A model generated the notes under the pieces. The model saw nothing but the letters and a program-made list of their open reading frames with translations, had not been told where the DNA came from and searched no databases. Shown piece after piece: positions 1-13,937 of a DNA stretch of 64,000 bases. Location of the stretch: contig JH720349.1 in NCBI GenBank assembly GCA_000231825.2, forward strand, positions 265,763 through 329,762, in the 5' to 3' direction. The stretch comes from Tetrahymena elliotti 4EA. Its lineage: Eukaryota; Ciliophora; Oligohymenophorea; Hymenostomatida; Tetrahymenidae. The translations under genes were made by a program, and so were the position numbers. Position 1 is the first letter of the stretch, and every line of letters starts with the position of its first letter.

Positions 1-71
1 TATATTTTTATTGAGTAATTTAATTTAATAGAATTGAAGATATTGTGTTGAGAAAATAAATTGTAGGCGAA

Positions 72-2114
72 ATGAGTAAAGATACTCACAAAATTTAATT
101 TAACCATGAAAAAAAGAACTACCATTATGTAGCTAAAATTGAGAGTAAAATTAAATAGAAAATTACATTCTTACTCAGAACAGACAATTCTATTTAGCAG
201 TTAACTGAAGGATTTTATTTTAAGGATGTCATCTCACCAAAAAAATTTAGAATATTTGATTTGAAATCTGAAAAGGCTCTTCTAAGACTTACAGTCTTTT
301 CTGGTTAAATTTAGATTTCTTTGTTAAACCCATAAGAAAAGAAAACTGGAAATATTTCCAGTTGGATTGAAAAAAAAGAAATAGTCTACTAAATTAGCTT
401 CAGCAAGCAAGGAAATAACGTTATTGGAATACCCATTAAGAAAAACGAAAACAAGACATAAAATGATTTAATTTTAATAGAAAATATAAATGACAAAAGC
501 AATGCTTTTTATTTCATAGAAAATATTAATTTTGACAATTATAAGCTCTTTGACCCAAATTTATTGCCCGGTCACCCTCGTTCTGGATCTCTTAGACCTG
601 GTGATACAGCATCATATACCATATAGAATTTAGGTTTAGTTAAGACAATTTTTAAATTATCAATTTTCTTCCCATCTCTCCACATCAGAGAATAGTTTAA
701 TGAATAAACCATTAAGCCAGAAGTCAATCTAAAGCCCTTGAAAGGTAGTAGTGAATTTAACATAATTGATTTAAAAATGACATAGAGCCAGACATATTGT
801 GAATTTGAAATAAATCAAGGCAAGGTCTAACTCAATATTACAAGAATTATAGAAGATTTAAGTTTGGAGAACGACTATACTGACATAATTGAATACATAA
901 TTAGCTTAGATACTCAAGGAATTATGCATGTAATAGATGACGCAAAATACTATTAGACTCAATCTTCTAAAAGTGTAAATGTTTTTGAATACTTTAGAGA
1001 ATGGGGAACTCCTTTTATTGTAGAAGTCTTTGATTGTGCTGGCGATACAACTTTAGCTCTTTCAGAAAGCTTGAAAGCAGTGAAAGAGTTCAGCTCTGAC
1101 TTGATTATGCGTTAGAAAAATTTTGGAAATTATAAATTCTATACTTTTACAACATTTGATGCAGAAGAACAAGTTGATTAGGATGTAGAAATCAATCCTG
1201 ATGATGATATTAATACCAGATCTAGTCTTCTTTATATTGGAGCGAAACCTCGTTCACTAGATCCGATAACAAGAAAGGCAGAGTACATCCTAAAAGTATC
1301 ATCGTTCCCTTCTGATAATCATCAAGCTTTCATGCTTCCATTTGATTCTTTTTATATTAAAAATGACTCTATTTTAGTTGAAGAATTAGAGGATAATAAG
1401 TAAGGTAGAACTTTAAGGTTTTCAACATAAAATATACGATGTGAACAAAATTGCCTTTAAGTTCGTGCAAGAATCAATTATGTAACATATGAGCTCTATT
1501 TAGCAAGTTCCCTTCATTCTTTGTAAGAATATTCTGTTTGTCATACAAATTTAACAAATTACAAAGACTTAAGTTAGCAATATTTCAAAGAAGCTGAATC
1601 AAATAATGGATTCTTGTTAATTAGAAAAGCTGTTAAAAGTTTTGGTTTATCTGAAAAATCTAAAAAATAAGCTGTTTTCGATGTCCCAATTAAAGATTTA
1701 TCAACTAAACCTAAAGAATTGTTTTACACAGTAGTTGCAACAGTTAATCTCTAAGAATATGGCTCAAAGAAATCTTAAAAAATTCCAATTTTCTACAAAA
1801 AAGAAAAACTTCAAAAAGGTTGGCATTTAAAATGTTTAGAATGTGAGTATATGAAAAAAGAAATTGAGGAAAATCAAGAAGAACAAAAGGAAAAAAATTA
1901 AGTTGAAAAAGCAGAATAATCCTCATAATTTACCTTTTATTCTGTAACCCTCATGCTATTCTTTATTTTACTTGGAATAGTATGCCTATACTTCCTTTAC
2001 AAGGCTTTTGTTTATTGCAAAAATAGAGGCCACTACTCACTCAAAAATATATTCTCAAACACTGCCTCTTAATAGGAATTAAATGAATATCATTAACACC
2101 ATTCTTATAGTTGA
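72..2114 (+). CDS. Single-pass membrane protein, unknown function (5' end uncertain)
   Basis: From the ATG at 72 the frame stays open with no TGA for 680 codons to the TGA at 2112, using many TAA/TAG glutamines. Nearly all of the protein looks like an extracytoplasmic region without recognisable domain; cysteines occur in the second half (IRCEQNC near residue 458, CLECEY near 590). A hydrophobic segment at about residues 625-646 (VTLMLFFILLGIVCLYF) is followed by a roughly 35-residue basic, His/Gln-rich tail, which suggests a type I membrane protein. No signal peptide follows the ATG at 72. The frame is open upstream to a TGA at 12, and an AG at 31-32 could be a splice acceptor, so the window probably holds only the last exon(s) of a longer gene. 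I do not recognise the family. Confidence 0.75.
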
Positions 2115-3292
2115 AAAAAAAAATTGCATATATGTATCTGTTCTGTTTGAAATTAAAATATTTTTAATGCTTTTAAATGCATGAATGATTTTTTTTATTT
2201 TCCACAAATTAAGTAATCAATTACTAAATTATTGAGTAATTAGGTGGTTAAATTATTTAATTAATTAATTAATTTTTCCATCACTTTTACTAATTTTCAA
2301 GCTACAACATCGATTTTTGACGAGTTAACACTTTTTCTAACATTCAGAAGATTACTTTTATTTATAAAATTAGATTATTTTTAACTAGCAAACCCTTCCT
2401 AAAAAATGTCTGTAATTCAAAAATAAATAAAAGTAAAAAGATGGCTTTGAGTTTGTGATTGTTATTTAAATTTAATATTTTATATAATATAATTCATCTT
2501 TCACATTTTTTTTCTTATTGAAAATTGAAAAATTTGATGATAATTAATCAAATTAACAAAATAAAAAATTTCTAGATTCATTCTAAAAATAAAAGCTCAG
2601 CAATTGGCTTTTTTTTCTAAGAAAAAGTTATAAAATTCTACCTTAAAAATATATTTATTCTAGTTAGTTTTTGCAAATATTTTGAAGTGTAAAAGCTACT
2701 GTAGTGCTTGCTTGATTTAATTTCACCAATTTAACAGCATCTTTTCAATATTTTTAAAAGGTTTAAGATTATTGTGGTTGGATTTTTTTTCTTATGAAGA
2801 CGTCATTTTATTTTTGCTTGAATTTCTTTTTTCAATTAAATGAAAAAATATCATTAGTGAGCATGAAATTCTTTTTTTTCTTGTAAAATTCTAAGATGAA
2901 TCAAGAGGTTTTAAACTTCTTTGAAAATTCAAAGAAACAGACAAATTAAATCTAAACTATAACTATGAATTCTATTCTAAATAAAATGTTAAACACATAA
3001 TTTAGTTAATACTTGAATATTTTAGTGTTGAGTATCATTTGAATATTTTAAAAACTAATTTACAGAAGTTTGATCGAGGAAAAAGCAAATGAAACTAATT
3101 CTTTTCCCCAGTTTTTAATAATTAAATTTTTATTTCTATTTAAATAAATTTTACTGTTTTCACTTTCGAATTCCTTTCAGTTTTATATATGGTCTAAACG
3201 CAAGTAAGCAATATTAATTTATAATATAATTAACTAATTTATAAATTTATTATTAAATAATTTCTGATTTCTTTATTAAAATATACCAAATA
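2115..3292. other. Intergenic, AT-rich
   Basis: About 1.2 kb of very AT-rich sequence between two same-strand genes, presumably holding the 3' UTR of the first and the promoter of the second. I see no coding exon or RNA gene. Confidence 0.6.
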
Positions 3293-6200
3293 ATGGACCA
3301 GCTTGTATATCAAAACATAGATATCAGAGATCATGAAAATAATAACTAAGATAATAAAATTAATAGTTAACTTGAACCTATAAAAAATAAAGAATAATGC
3401 TTATCTAAATTCAAGATGAAAAAGATTAGGGTAGTAATAGGCATGTCTGGAGTAGGAAAAAGCCACTTTATTAAAAAAATAACTAAAAACGAAAATATTG
3501 TAACTAGTGATTAAAAGAATTCCTGCACAAAAAATTGTAATAAATATGAGGTAGATGGAATATTTTATATAGATACCATAGGGATTAATGATACAGATAC
3601 TGATCGCTATCAAACACAGTTAGATATTGTGAAGTTTTTAGTCAAAGAAAAGTTGAAAGTGTAAGATCTGTTTTTTATCTATATATCCTCAAAAGAGCTC
3701 TAAGTTGCTACTAAAAATCTTAATATATTTTTATACATATTTTTTTTGTATGAATTGTTTCAAGAATCAATAAATGATACAAATATTTAGCTATTTGTCA
3801 ATGAATTTTAAAATAGCTTCTATTTTCAGAAATGGCAAGAGTGTAATTACAATCATATGAAAGACAATTATTCTCATTTTAGGAGAGAAATTTTTAACAA
3901 CAAGGACACTGCTTTAAATTATTTACAATATGGCAACAGTTTTCATATTTTTGTTAATACCTTTTTTGACAAAAAAAATCCATAAGAATTAAAAAGAGTT
4001 AATAAACATCTTCTAGAGTATTCTAAAATGTAAATATGGTCAAATCTTGAAAATATAGAAAAACTGGGTGCATATAAGGAATACATAAGCAACTAACTTA
4101 CTCACTTGAATACAAAAATAGATAATATCATTCAAAATGAATACCTATATTGTTAAAATGAAAATTAAATATGCCAAATATAATATATTCTTCTTATTGG
4201 AGAATCTCAATCAGGAAAATCTTCTCTTATAGAGCAATTAACAGGATAAAAAGGAATCAGAGGCAATGGAGATTAATCTAAAACTAACTATTGTCAAATC
4301 TATCAGGTAGAATATGAAAATGTTAGATATAACTTTATTGATACTCCTGGAGTCGAAGGTACAGAAGGTTAGCTAGATCCTTTTGATAACTTGAAAATTG
4401 TTGCAGATTTTTTAAGGAGAAACAAAATCTTGGAATTTAAAATTTTGTTTATGGTTAATGCTGATTTAGATATAAGAGATAATTAAAGAAAAACATTAAT
4501 AAATTTGATTGTTTTCATCAGATAATTGTTTGATTAAGATATAAGCTTCTTAGATTCTGATTATCTGAAATTTTCTTTAGATACATCTATCAAGCAATAT
4601 AAGAATGAATAAAATGAAGAAATTGAGTATCTCAAGAAAAAAATAGTGAGAGCTTACAGAATAATTGAAAAAGTACACAACGAAATATATATTGATAGTG
4701 TAGGAATAAAAAGTGTAGAGTTTAATAGCAACTATTTAATAACATTTTATGAAGAAATAAATATAGAAGAAGAAGAAGACACAAAATAAAAAAAGAATCT
4801 ATTTGAAGCAATAAATTAAATTGATTCATTCAGCGTTGATGATAAAATTTCTTTTATGATGAAAAAAATTAACAATTATAGAGTTATCAAAAACAAAGAT
4901 GAATTTCTCTCATATAAAAAAATAGTTCAGTAAAAATATAAAAATCTCTATGAAATTAACTAAAAGATAAGGAATAAATAGAAAGATAGTAATCTTGAAC
5001 ATGGTCTATCTCTAATTGATCAAAAAGTTAACTTATTAAATGAATTAGATCAACTATGTTTCATCACGTTTGAAGACTACTTTAATCAATAAATATTATT
5101 GGAGCAAAGGAATTCATCTTAATTATCTGATGAATATGAAAAAAATTAAATTAATTAGTAGCAAAATGATATGATAAGGCATTTTTTATTTTTACAGTGG
5201 CCTTGTTCTTTTTTAGAAGATGAAAAGAAAAATGTACATGTTAACTCAAACGGAACTGAAAAAGAAGGAGAAGAAAAGTTAAGAAGAAAATAATAAAATA
5301 AAATATTATCAAGGAAATAATTTTATTTTTCAAATTTAATGCATCATCTCAAACCATTTATTGATCCGAATAATGAAAAAAACTTGAAAGAAATTGAGGA
5401 GATAGCAAATATAAAATAAATTTAAGAAATTATTTTTATTTAACATATTTAAAATAAGACTGTTGATAATTGTTATAACGAACCAACTTCAAACTTAAAT
5501 GAACTGTTAGAGGAATAGTTAAAAGTACTAAATTTGTTTTTAGGTACAGGAGGTCCCATATTTAGATTTGGAGCATACTTTAGCTAAAATACTGAACTTT
5601 TGATTAATTCCTATAAGGCCTATAAGAATGTTAATTATAGTTTACTCGGTGTTAATTTGGTCTTAGCTGCAATATGCGTAGGAATAGATATATATCACTA
5701 TTAAAAGTAATATATTTCTAAGAAGTAATTTGCATTAAATACAGCTGTCAATATTACTAGCATTGCTATTGTATCTTTAGCACTCATATTCCCTGGAATT
5801 GGAGTTATTATTGGAGGTTTTGCAGCTTTATTTGGGTTATTCGGTAATTTTATTTCATAAATTTGTTTCACTGATAAATAAACATTTGATGAGACTATCG
5901 GATTGTTCATAAAAGCAATACTAAATGAATAACATTCTAAATTACAATTGTAATATTTTTAGCAAGTAGAATTTACAAAAAGCTTAAATACAAATCAGAA
6001 TATTGAGAAAAACTATGACTTATTTAGAATATTATAAGAAGATAACTTTGAAGATAATAAAGAAAATTTATAAATGGTATTTAACAGCCCTCAATTAAAA
6101 GATGAAATAACTAAATATTTAGTTAAATAAATCATACTTAAAGGTATTGTCTCAGAATTTTAAGAATTTGACAAAGATTCCTTAAAAAAATAGGATATGG

Positions 6201-7057
6201 AGTTTTTTGAGAGCACTCTTAAAAATAATTCAACAATTGTAATAAGATTTTTTAAAAAAGTAAAGGATGAAAAATAAATATAATCTTTAAAAGAAGCTCA
6301 ACAGTTATTGGAGAAGTCTCTTTCAAAACTAAAAATTTCTTTGCAACTAAAAAATGAAAATTTAGACAAAATAGACAATTTCGAAGCTATTTTTAATGAA
6401 TTTAACAATGAACTTAAAAATTACGAAGATTCTATGAAGGAATTTATAGGTTATGTTAATAAATAAGAAATCAGCTATACCGACCAAGTTAAGAACTGTG
6501 AAAGAACATTCAGTTTTTGTTAAAATGATTATCAAAATTTTTTTAATAGCTATTGTAATATAGCTATCAAAAAATTAGAATATCTCTATTAGTAAAAAAC
6601 TATTTAATCAGTGAGTCAAAGTTAAAACTTTAAACTTTTAGAGATGAACGAAGCTGAAGATTAGTTTCTCTAACTAAAGCTAAACCAAAATCAGATCTTA
6701 GAAAAGCTTTAATTACTTGACAATACCTAGTATTTTATTTCAAACAGATATATCTAAAAGTTAAAGGATCAATAATAACCAGACTTGACATTCATTTCTT
6801 AAGATTACCACTTAGAAACCTAATTATTAGATTTCAGTTTTGACCTTTATGATAGGGCAAAAGATTGTTCAACTTTTATAGAATTTATCACCAAAGTCAA
6901 AGAAGATGACATAATTGGAAAGCATATTGATGAAGATAAATCTCAAAGATTGTATAATTTTTTCAAATCAATTAATTATTTGAAATAAAAATTTGAAGTA
7001 GAATAATTAGAAAAAAAAACATTTCAAGTTGAATAATTAGAAATGCAATTAATTTGA
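3293..7057 (+). CDS. Large membrane protein with two P-loop GTPase domains
   Basis: An uninterrupted frame of 1254 codons runs from ATG to the TGA at 7055, with no intron needed. Two Walker A/G1 motifs are visible: GMSGVGKS at residues 50-57 and GESQSGKS at 303-310. The second is followed by a G3 motif DTPGVEG at 350. A canonical N/TKxD G4 motif is not evident (MVNADLD sits in its place), and the first domain has only DTIGIND as a G3-like stretch. Around residues 782-803 and 815-860 lie two hydrophobic segments, the second Gly/Ala-rich like a membrane hairpin. The last 400 residues are Lys/Glu/Gln-rich and probably coiled coil. The layout resembles membrane-bound AIG1/GIMAP- or dynamin-like GTPases, but family assignment is inference. 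The role is unknown; membrane remodelling or tethering is possible. Confidence 0.88.
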
Positions 7058-7634
7058 TTTAAATTAATTAAAAATGTTTGTCTTTTATTGTTATCAGTTA
7101 TTTTCTATTAAACTGTATTGTATTTTTTATTCAATCTACTCAATATTTTTTCAGACACTTTTAAAATAACAAAAACACTTATAAATAAAAAAAATGTAAC
7201 TTGACAAAAATTTTTGATTTATAGAAGAAAGCGAACTCATGATATATATTAATAGAAAAATAAATATATAATTTTTTCTTATTTTTGCTTTCACTTGAAA
7301 TACCATTTATTAATCCAAAAGTAAAGGTTTTATAGAACTATCTTATTCATCTCATAAAAATGTTTTTATTCTAAAAAAGTTTATCTTATAGATCATAATT
7401 CAGTTGTTCTTGAGCAATCTAATTTTTGTTTTTTTATTTGAGCATTTTCAAAATACTTTATGTCCAGAGATATATTATAAATTAAATATTTAAAGTTAAT
7501 TTTATTGATTATCTCTGATTGGTTTGAGTAAGTATAAAATAAAATCTGGTATTATTCTTTAGACTCTTTCCTCCTAAAGTTTAAGTTTTAAATAAAGAAA
7601 ACTAAAATTATTTCTGATTAAGTTAAAATAAAAA
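7058..7634. other. Intergenic, AT-rich
   Basis: Downstream of the GTPase gene; nothing recognisable. Confidence 0.5.
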
Positions 7635-8119
7635 ATGGAAAAAGAATATACTTACATAAATGAAGAAAAAATAATTAATAAAGTAGGGAAAAAAATTAAA
7701 TATATTTTACATAATACAAAAATTATGAAAAATAGTCTAAATCAAAAAAAAATACTTGTAAAAGTATAGAGTAAACAATAGCCCATAATCATAATGTAAA
7801 ATGTATGATAAAGCAATCTTAAGAATTTTTAAAATCTCTATTCCATATTTTGAATTAATTTTATAGGTTATAAAGATTAAAAGAAAAAGATGAAACTACT
7901 ATTTTAATTTTAGTAATAGGAGGTTAATACAATAGTAATAATTTGAAGAAGGAATAAACACCTTTTCAAAACGAAAGTTCATAATCCTAGAATCTAGAAA
8001 TAAATTACTTAGATAAACAATCCATAAAGATCACAATTTTTTTATCATAGCTTATTTATCAACTCAAAAAATAGTTATTGTATGCTTAAAAATAGGTTTT
8101 AAACAAATATTTAGAATGA
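7635..8119 (+). CDS. Candidate small two-exon gene (weak)
   Basis: Exon 7635-7795 opens with ATG and ends in phase 2. An intron 7796-7866 (GTAAAA...TATAG) joins it to exon 7867-8119, giving 137 Lys/Gln/Asn-rich residues ending at TGA 8117. The middle part (about residues 55-75) looks more protein-like than chance. With only one stop codon in the code and high AT content, open frames of this length arise by chance fairly often, so the call rests on matching splice phases and mild composition bias. No family is recognised. Confidence 0.28.
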
Positions 8120-8639
8120 AGATTTTCTATTTTATATTTTTTTTCACTAAACTTTGATCTTTGAAATTACTATTATACAAACAAGACATTAATATATTCT
8201 TAAAGATATTTAAATAAAATTAATTGATGGTTTTTAGGATATTTTGTTTGCTAAGAATAGGTCTATTTGGATAATTAAAAATGATGTAATTCTAACATTT
8301 CGAATTTAATCTACCTGTATAAAAATAATTAAAATGAGAAAGTAGCAGTAATAATATTACTTTTCTAGTAAATTGTAAGTGAAAACTACTAATTTAGTTA
8401 AATAAAGAAGCAATTTCGAATATTCGCAACAATAATTTATTTTCTTTGAGGATTAGTAATTGAAATATTAATAATAAAAATTAAGTAAATTATTTAGAGT
8501 TTATTAACCACATAAAATATTCTTAATAAATTTTATCAATTAATATTAATCTTTGTTTTTTAAATACTAAAAAAAGAGTTATGATATTTTATTATTAAAA
8601 TTAATAGTGTAATTAATTAGATTTTATACACTAATTTAT

Positions 8640-9790
8640 TACTAAAAGCTACATTTAAATAGCGATGACAGCATTTTTGAATGAATGAAACCTTAGCTAA
8701 ATTATTTTTATCGCTAGGTTTTGAATTTCTAAGGTCATTTTTACTTGCTCAGAAGATAAAATTAGAATTAGTACAAGATTGTAGTAACGAATTAAGTAAG
8801 ATATGATTATAAGGAATAATTCAATTTCTGATAAAGTAAATCTTCATTGTGCTTTTGACTATCCCGCTCTAAATCTAAAGTATTTTACTAGGTCTGAACT
8901 CTAAATAAATTAGTGATTAGGGTAAGCTTATAGTTACAATGCATCGGTATTGGTCTCTGAATTTGAAAATCACTTTAATTAATGAGAAAAAAACTTTGTC
9001 TTGTTGATAGCTATATTGGCTACAAAGGTACATTAAAATGGGCTTGGGTTAACAATCTAATCTAAACAGTTTTTCGAAAGGTCTTAAAAAAAACTAAATT
9101 AGAGAAAAGGATATTCTAGAATAAGCTTCTAGGATAGCTAAATGATCTTTTCTGTATTATATATTTCTATTTAAGCAATAACTAATTTAGTGATAAAGGT
9201 ATATCAGAATAAAGCTCTAGATAAGCTAAATTCATTAATATCTAGTGTATAGAACTAGGTCTAAGCAATATCTATCTTGATTATTGAGTACATTAGAATT
9301 TGATTATTTATTTGCTAATAGCTCTAATTTTTAAATGATAAAACTTTATCAATTTAGCTAATAAATATCCATTTCTAATGTAAACTTAATACCAATTTAG
9401 TTATTGTGGAGATCTAAATTAACACTCTAGATATTAGTGAATTTAGCTAATCTAGAGCCCAATTATGATGTACTAATCCTTACTCTAATTATTAATGAGA
9501 TCAGACTCTTAAGTATAGTACTAAATCTAAGTGATAAATAATTTAACCATAGCTATTTCAAAAATAGGCTCAAGGTTAAATAAATACCCTCTCTTTAAAG
9601 TGATTTGCTAATTCTAAATAATAAATACTAAATTAGCTATCAGGGTATTTCAAAATTTGACTCTGTTTTAGCTTAGTACTCTAATCTATAATGTAAAACT
9701 CATTGCTTACAATAACTAAACTAGAGATAAGGATACATCAGAATTAATATCTGTGCTAACTTAAATGCAAGAATCCTAACATATTAAAGA
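8640..9790 (+). pseudogene. Degenerate leucine-rich-repeat sequence
   Basis: Plus-strand fragments repeatedly read like one LRR unit: SDKGISEQSS followed by RQAKF near 9198-9240, and variants near 8920, 9005, 9095, 9610 and 9725. The DNA hallmark, roughly gataaagg-ata-tcagaat-gctctaggttagctaa, recurs at about 85-100 nt intervals, close to the 84 nt of a 28-residue repeat. No frame stays in register for more than a repeat or so, and TGAs and frameshifts are frequent. I read it as an old, uncaptured LRR gene fragment. Boundaries are approximate. It shares repeat wording with the intact LRR gene at 19-25 kb and the pseudogene at 61 kb. Confidence 0.6.
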
Positions 9791-10658
9791 AGCTTTAAAT
9801 ACAATATTAAAAGGTGATGATTGAAAAAAGTTCAATTATAGAAAAACCTAAGTTTTTACTCTTTATTGTATCCTTTTTGAGCTACACTAAGTTTTAGTGA
9901 TTTATCTATTAAAAGCTATGAAAATAAAGAATCTTGATTTAAATTCACATATAAATTTTATACTTAAATTAAAATTCAGTTATTTTATTTTATTCATTGT
10001 AATTGTAAGATATGAATGAATTCATTCAAATTTTTCAAACAATTTCTTATAAATATTCTTTCAAGCAATTATTTCAAACTTTTTCTTATTTCATTAATTT
10101 AAATTATTTAATTTTTAAGTCTTCTTTCAAATTTATTTTATTGTTAGATCTTTCAATAATTTAACTATTTTTATATTTTTAAGGTTTGAATATTAAATTA
10201 ATGATATCTTTTTTTTTATGAGGTATAAAATTTATTACTTTAAAAACAGCAATACTTTTTTTAGAAAAATTCCATAATAAAATTAATAAAATAAATGATA
10301 ATAAAATATAAGATAATATTTTTTCTCTTGGAATACTTTAAAGGGATAATCAATCAAAATTATTTTTAAATGATAAATTAAAATAATAGATAAAATAAAA
10401 AATTTAATTTTCTTCTACAAAAAAATAAAATATTATCTTCAGAAAAATGTTAATTTTATTTTGGGCTTTTTTACAACTTTATTAGTTTTTTATATTCTCT
10501 TTTTTATTTTACAAGAAAATCCTAAATTGATAGATCAAACCATTTTTTATTTCTACTTAATTTCTTTGAAATATTCAAATTTAAATTTAGTGATATGTTG
10601 AAGGAATGTGAAAGCAAAATATAAATAAATCTTAATTTTTACAATAATTTATAATGAA
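9791..10658. other. Intergenic, AT-rich
   Basis: Gap between the LRR relic and the 3' end of the minus-strand cNMP gene. No coding signal seen. Confidence 0.5.
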
Positions 10659-13600
10659 TCATTTATATTTTTTAGATTTAAATTTTGATTGTAGTCCATA
10701 TTTTAAAATGATTGAATGAGTTAATTCTTTCATTTCTTCTTCTACTGTCTTAGTAGGAATTAATTTCATTGATTTAATATTATTTTTAAATGTATTGGTA
10801 CTGTTGAATTGTGGTGATGAATATCTATTTTTAATTTCAAAAATGTTTTAACTGCTATTTTATTTTTAACTTTGATTTATTGGAGAAAGAAAATTTTTAA
10901 TTTATAATTCATCAGTTTCTCCTTCTAATTATGATTTATTAATAGTTTAATTGAGATGATCATTTTGTTGTATTTTAAATTCTTCTTCTAATTTAGATAA
11001 ATCAATAGTTCCTTATTTATTTAATTGCAATTTGCTTGACATTCTCTTTATAAATGGACTTCCACTTTATTAAAATTAGAAAGAATTTTTCTTTTCTATT
11101 AAATTATCATTCTTTAGAGCTTCTTCTGCCTTTTAATTGGCTTTAAAGAATTTATCTAACTTAACTAAGTCATTCTTTGCTTTGTTCTGTAACTCTTCCA
11201 GCATGTGAAAATCTTCATCATAAGCTTAGTTAAATTCTTTATATGATAACTTTTTAGCAAGTTCAATATTGGCCTAGCTACCAAGAGTACCAACAGTAGA
11301 GTATTTTTATTATAAATTAATGCCTGAATTGTTTTCTTTAGATTACATTTTTTGATACTCCTACATTTATTTTTTCTTTTTTTCTTAAATACTGTGTAAG
11401 TTTTCATAGAATTATTAAGCTCTTTGATTAATAATTTTATTTCTTCCTTCCTCAATTTATGTATTCGATATGTTATGCTTTGTAGAAATTTAGGGGATGC
11501 TACTATTTAAATTCTCTAGATGAGCCATGGATTTATTTTATCTATCTAGCACTATTGAGGTTTATCCATAAATCTAAGTTTATGTACTAAATGGATTATT
11601 TTCTGATTTATTTTTTTTCTTTTCTCCTAAGTTAGGTAGTTTGAAGCTTTTAGAGGCAAATCCCTGTACTGGGATGCTTCCTTGTAAATAATTAGGCTAA
11701 TCTTTCTAGTCTAAATGTAATTGATGTTGTATTTTGTCTATTACAGAACTTTTAATGGGTTCACTATTCCTCCAATTATACAAATAGTTTACATTTTTCT
11801 TTTCTGGAATAATATCAGAATTCTTTTTTAGAAACTGTTGAAAATTTTTATCCAACACTTGATCTGCTACCCTCTATTAAACGTTTTAAAACCCTGTTTC
11901 TTTGCAATAGTTTTCTTTTAACTTGAGATAAAAAAGACGCTTAAGGTTAATTTGTAATTAATTAGCATAACTATCTAAGAAAGGAAGATCTTTATTTTTA
12001 ATTTTCTTTTTATCAAAATTATTGGATAATGCTCTTGCTTTCATCTCCAGATATTCATCTACTGAGCTCTTGAAGTGAATTTTATTCTTTTTATTTTATT
12101 TCTAGGTTTCATATATTTTATATTTATTTGTTTATTCTTCATCATCGTTTATTTAAGATCCATCTTGCTTATTGAAGAAAGTAGAGAAGTTTTTTAATCC
12201 AATATTGAGAGGATCTTGATACTGAAGTTTTCTGCTAAACCTTGAGTTTATTTTATTTTAAGGACTAGAATAAGCATAGTCATTGTAATTAAAAAATGAC
12301 CCTCTCATCCTTGAAGTTGTTTGATTCCCAAGATTTGTGCCTCTTCTTATCATATCATTTAAATTAATAGGTGTTTCTATATTTTCTGATTTTTCTAGTT
12401 ATAAATTTAGATTTTCTTCATTTTATTTTTAATCTTATTGTGTAGGTTCTGCTTTTATATGAAATATACTAACTTTTTTATGATCATTTTCTTTAGCTTT
12501 AATTAATGAGTTGTTTAATGGGGATGATATTTGATCACTACTAACAGGCTTATTTTACATAGATCGTATTTGCATTTATCTAAGCATATTTCTTCCTGAA
12601 GTTGATCCACTATAAACACTTTCGCTATTGCTAAAACTATTGGAGGGACTAATAGAATTGATACCTCTATTTAACATTTTTGAACTTTAAGGTGAAACTA
12701 AGCCAATTTTACTGATATGTTTTCTAATAATCTACTCTTTTAATTCTTCATTTAAAGTCATTTTTTCCATCTCTTCAAGTTTCCTTTCCTCTTCTAGTTA
12801 GGTTTTATTTTTTTATTCATTTAATTTGATATTGAGATCAAGGACTCTCATTTTAGCTGTTTTTAACAAATCGTCATACTTGGTTGGATCTTGCTTTGTC
12901 GACATTTTTTTTTACAGATTTCGAATTTCCATCAAGGATTTTAACTCATTTTTATTAGTTGACTTTAAATCTGTAACTTTTATAAAGTCCTTCTTATTCA
13001 AGACTTCATTTTTTATTTATTGTGATTCCTCAATAGCCCTCTGAAGGAATTTATCAGTTATTTTTGAATTTATACTAATGTTACTTTGAGAGTGAAGCTT
13101 CATGCTTTGATTTTTGTTACTAAATGCAGAGCTATTTGTAACATTTTTAGGAGTAATAATTGTGCGATTAAAGCCTTCATCATTTTGAGAGTCACTAAAT
13201 TTTGACTATGAGTGGGCCTTTAAGAGATGAGAATTGTCCTTTAATTACTTATATTATGATTGTCTAAGTTCATGCTAGTCACCCTCACTATTATCTACAA
13301 CTTTTTCCTAATAAACACTTTTTACCTACCTTTACCTCTGCATCTTATCTGATAATAGATTTTCTAAGTTTTCTAAGTATTAAAGTGGTTATTCCTCATC
13401 AATATATAAAATTTTTTTTTTGGATGAGCTAGATTCAAGTTACTAGTAAATATTACTAGAATACTAAGTTTCTACTTATGTTAAGGCCTTCTTTTATTTT
13501 CTAAAAAAATTTTATCTTTGATTATCTTTATTAGTATAAGAAGGCTGGTACACTTATTCAGGAGATAAAAAATCTTTACTATTATTATTCTAATCAATCA

Positions 13601-13894
13601 AAAAAGATTTTGTTTTCTTTGTGACTTATGAGATATGAGAAGTATTGCATTTTTTTTAGATTGATAATGAAGAACAAGAAGACGATTAATGTTATTCTTC
13701 TTCTTCATTTATTAAATTGTTATCTGGTAGAATAATTGTTCTTCTACTCAAAATTCTAATTGGCGATTTTGAAGATTTATCTGCCTAATCATCTATTGAT
13801 ATTCTTGAAATATTATTAATATTGATATTATTTTAGTTATCTATACTTAGTTGGGAAGAAAAAGCTTATAAATTTTAATTTTCAAAATTGCTGA

Positions 13895-13937
<43 letters not shown>

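Noticed and set aside
12826..13044. 72-codon plus-strand frame
   Set aside because: Antisense to the uninterrupted 1378-codon exon of the cNMP gene.
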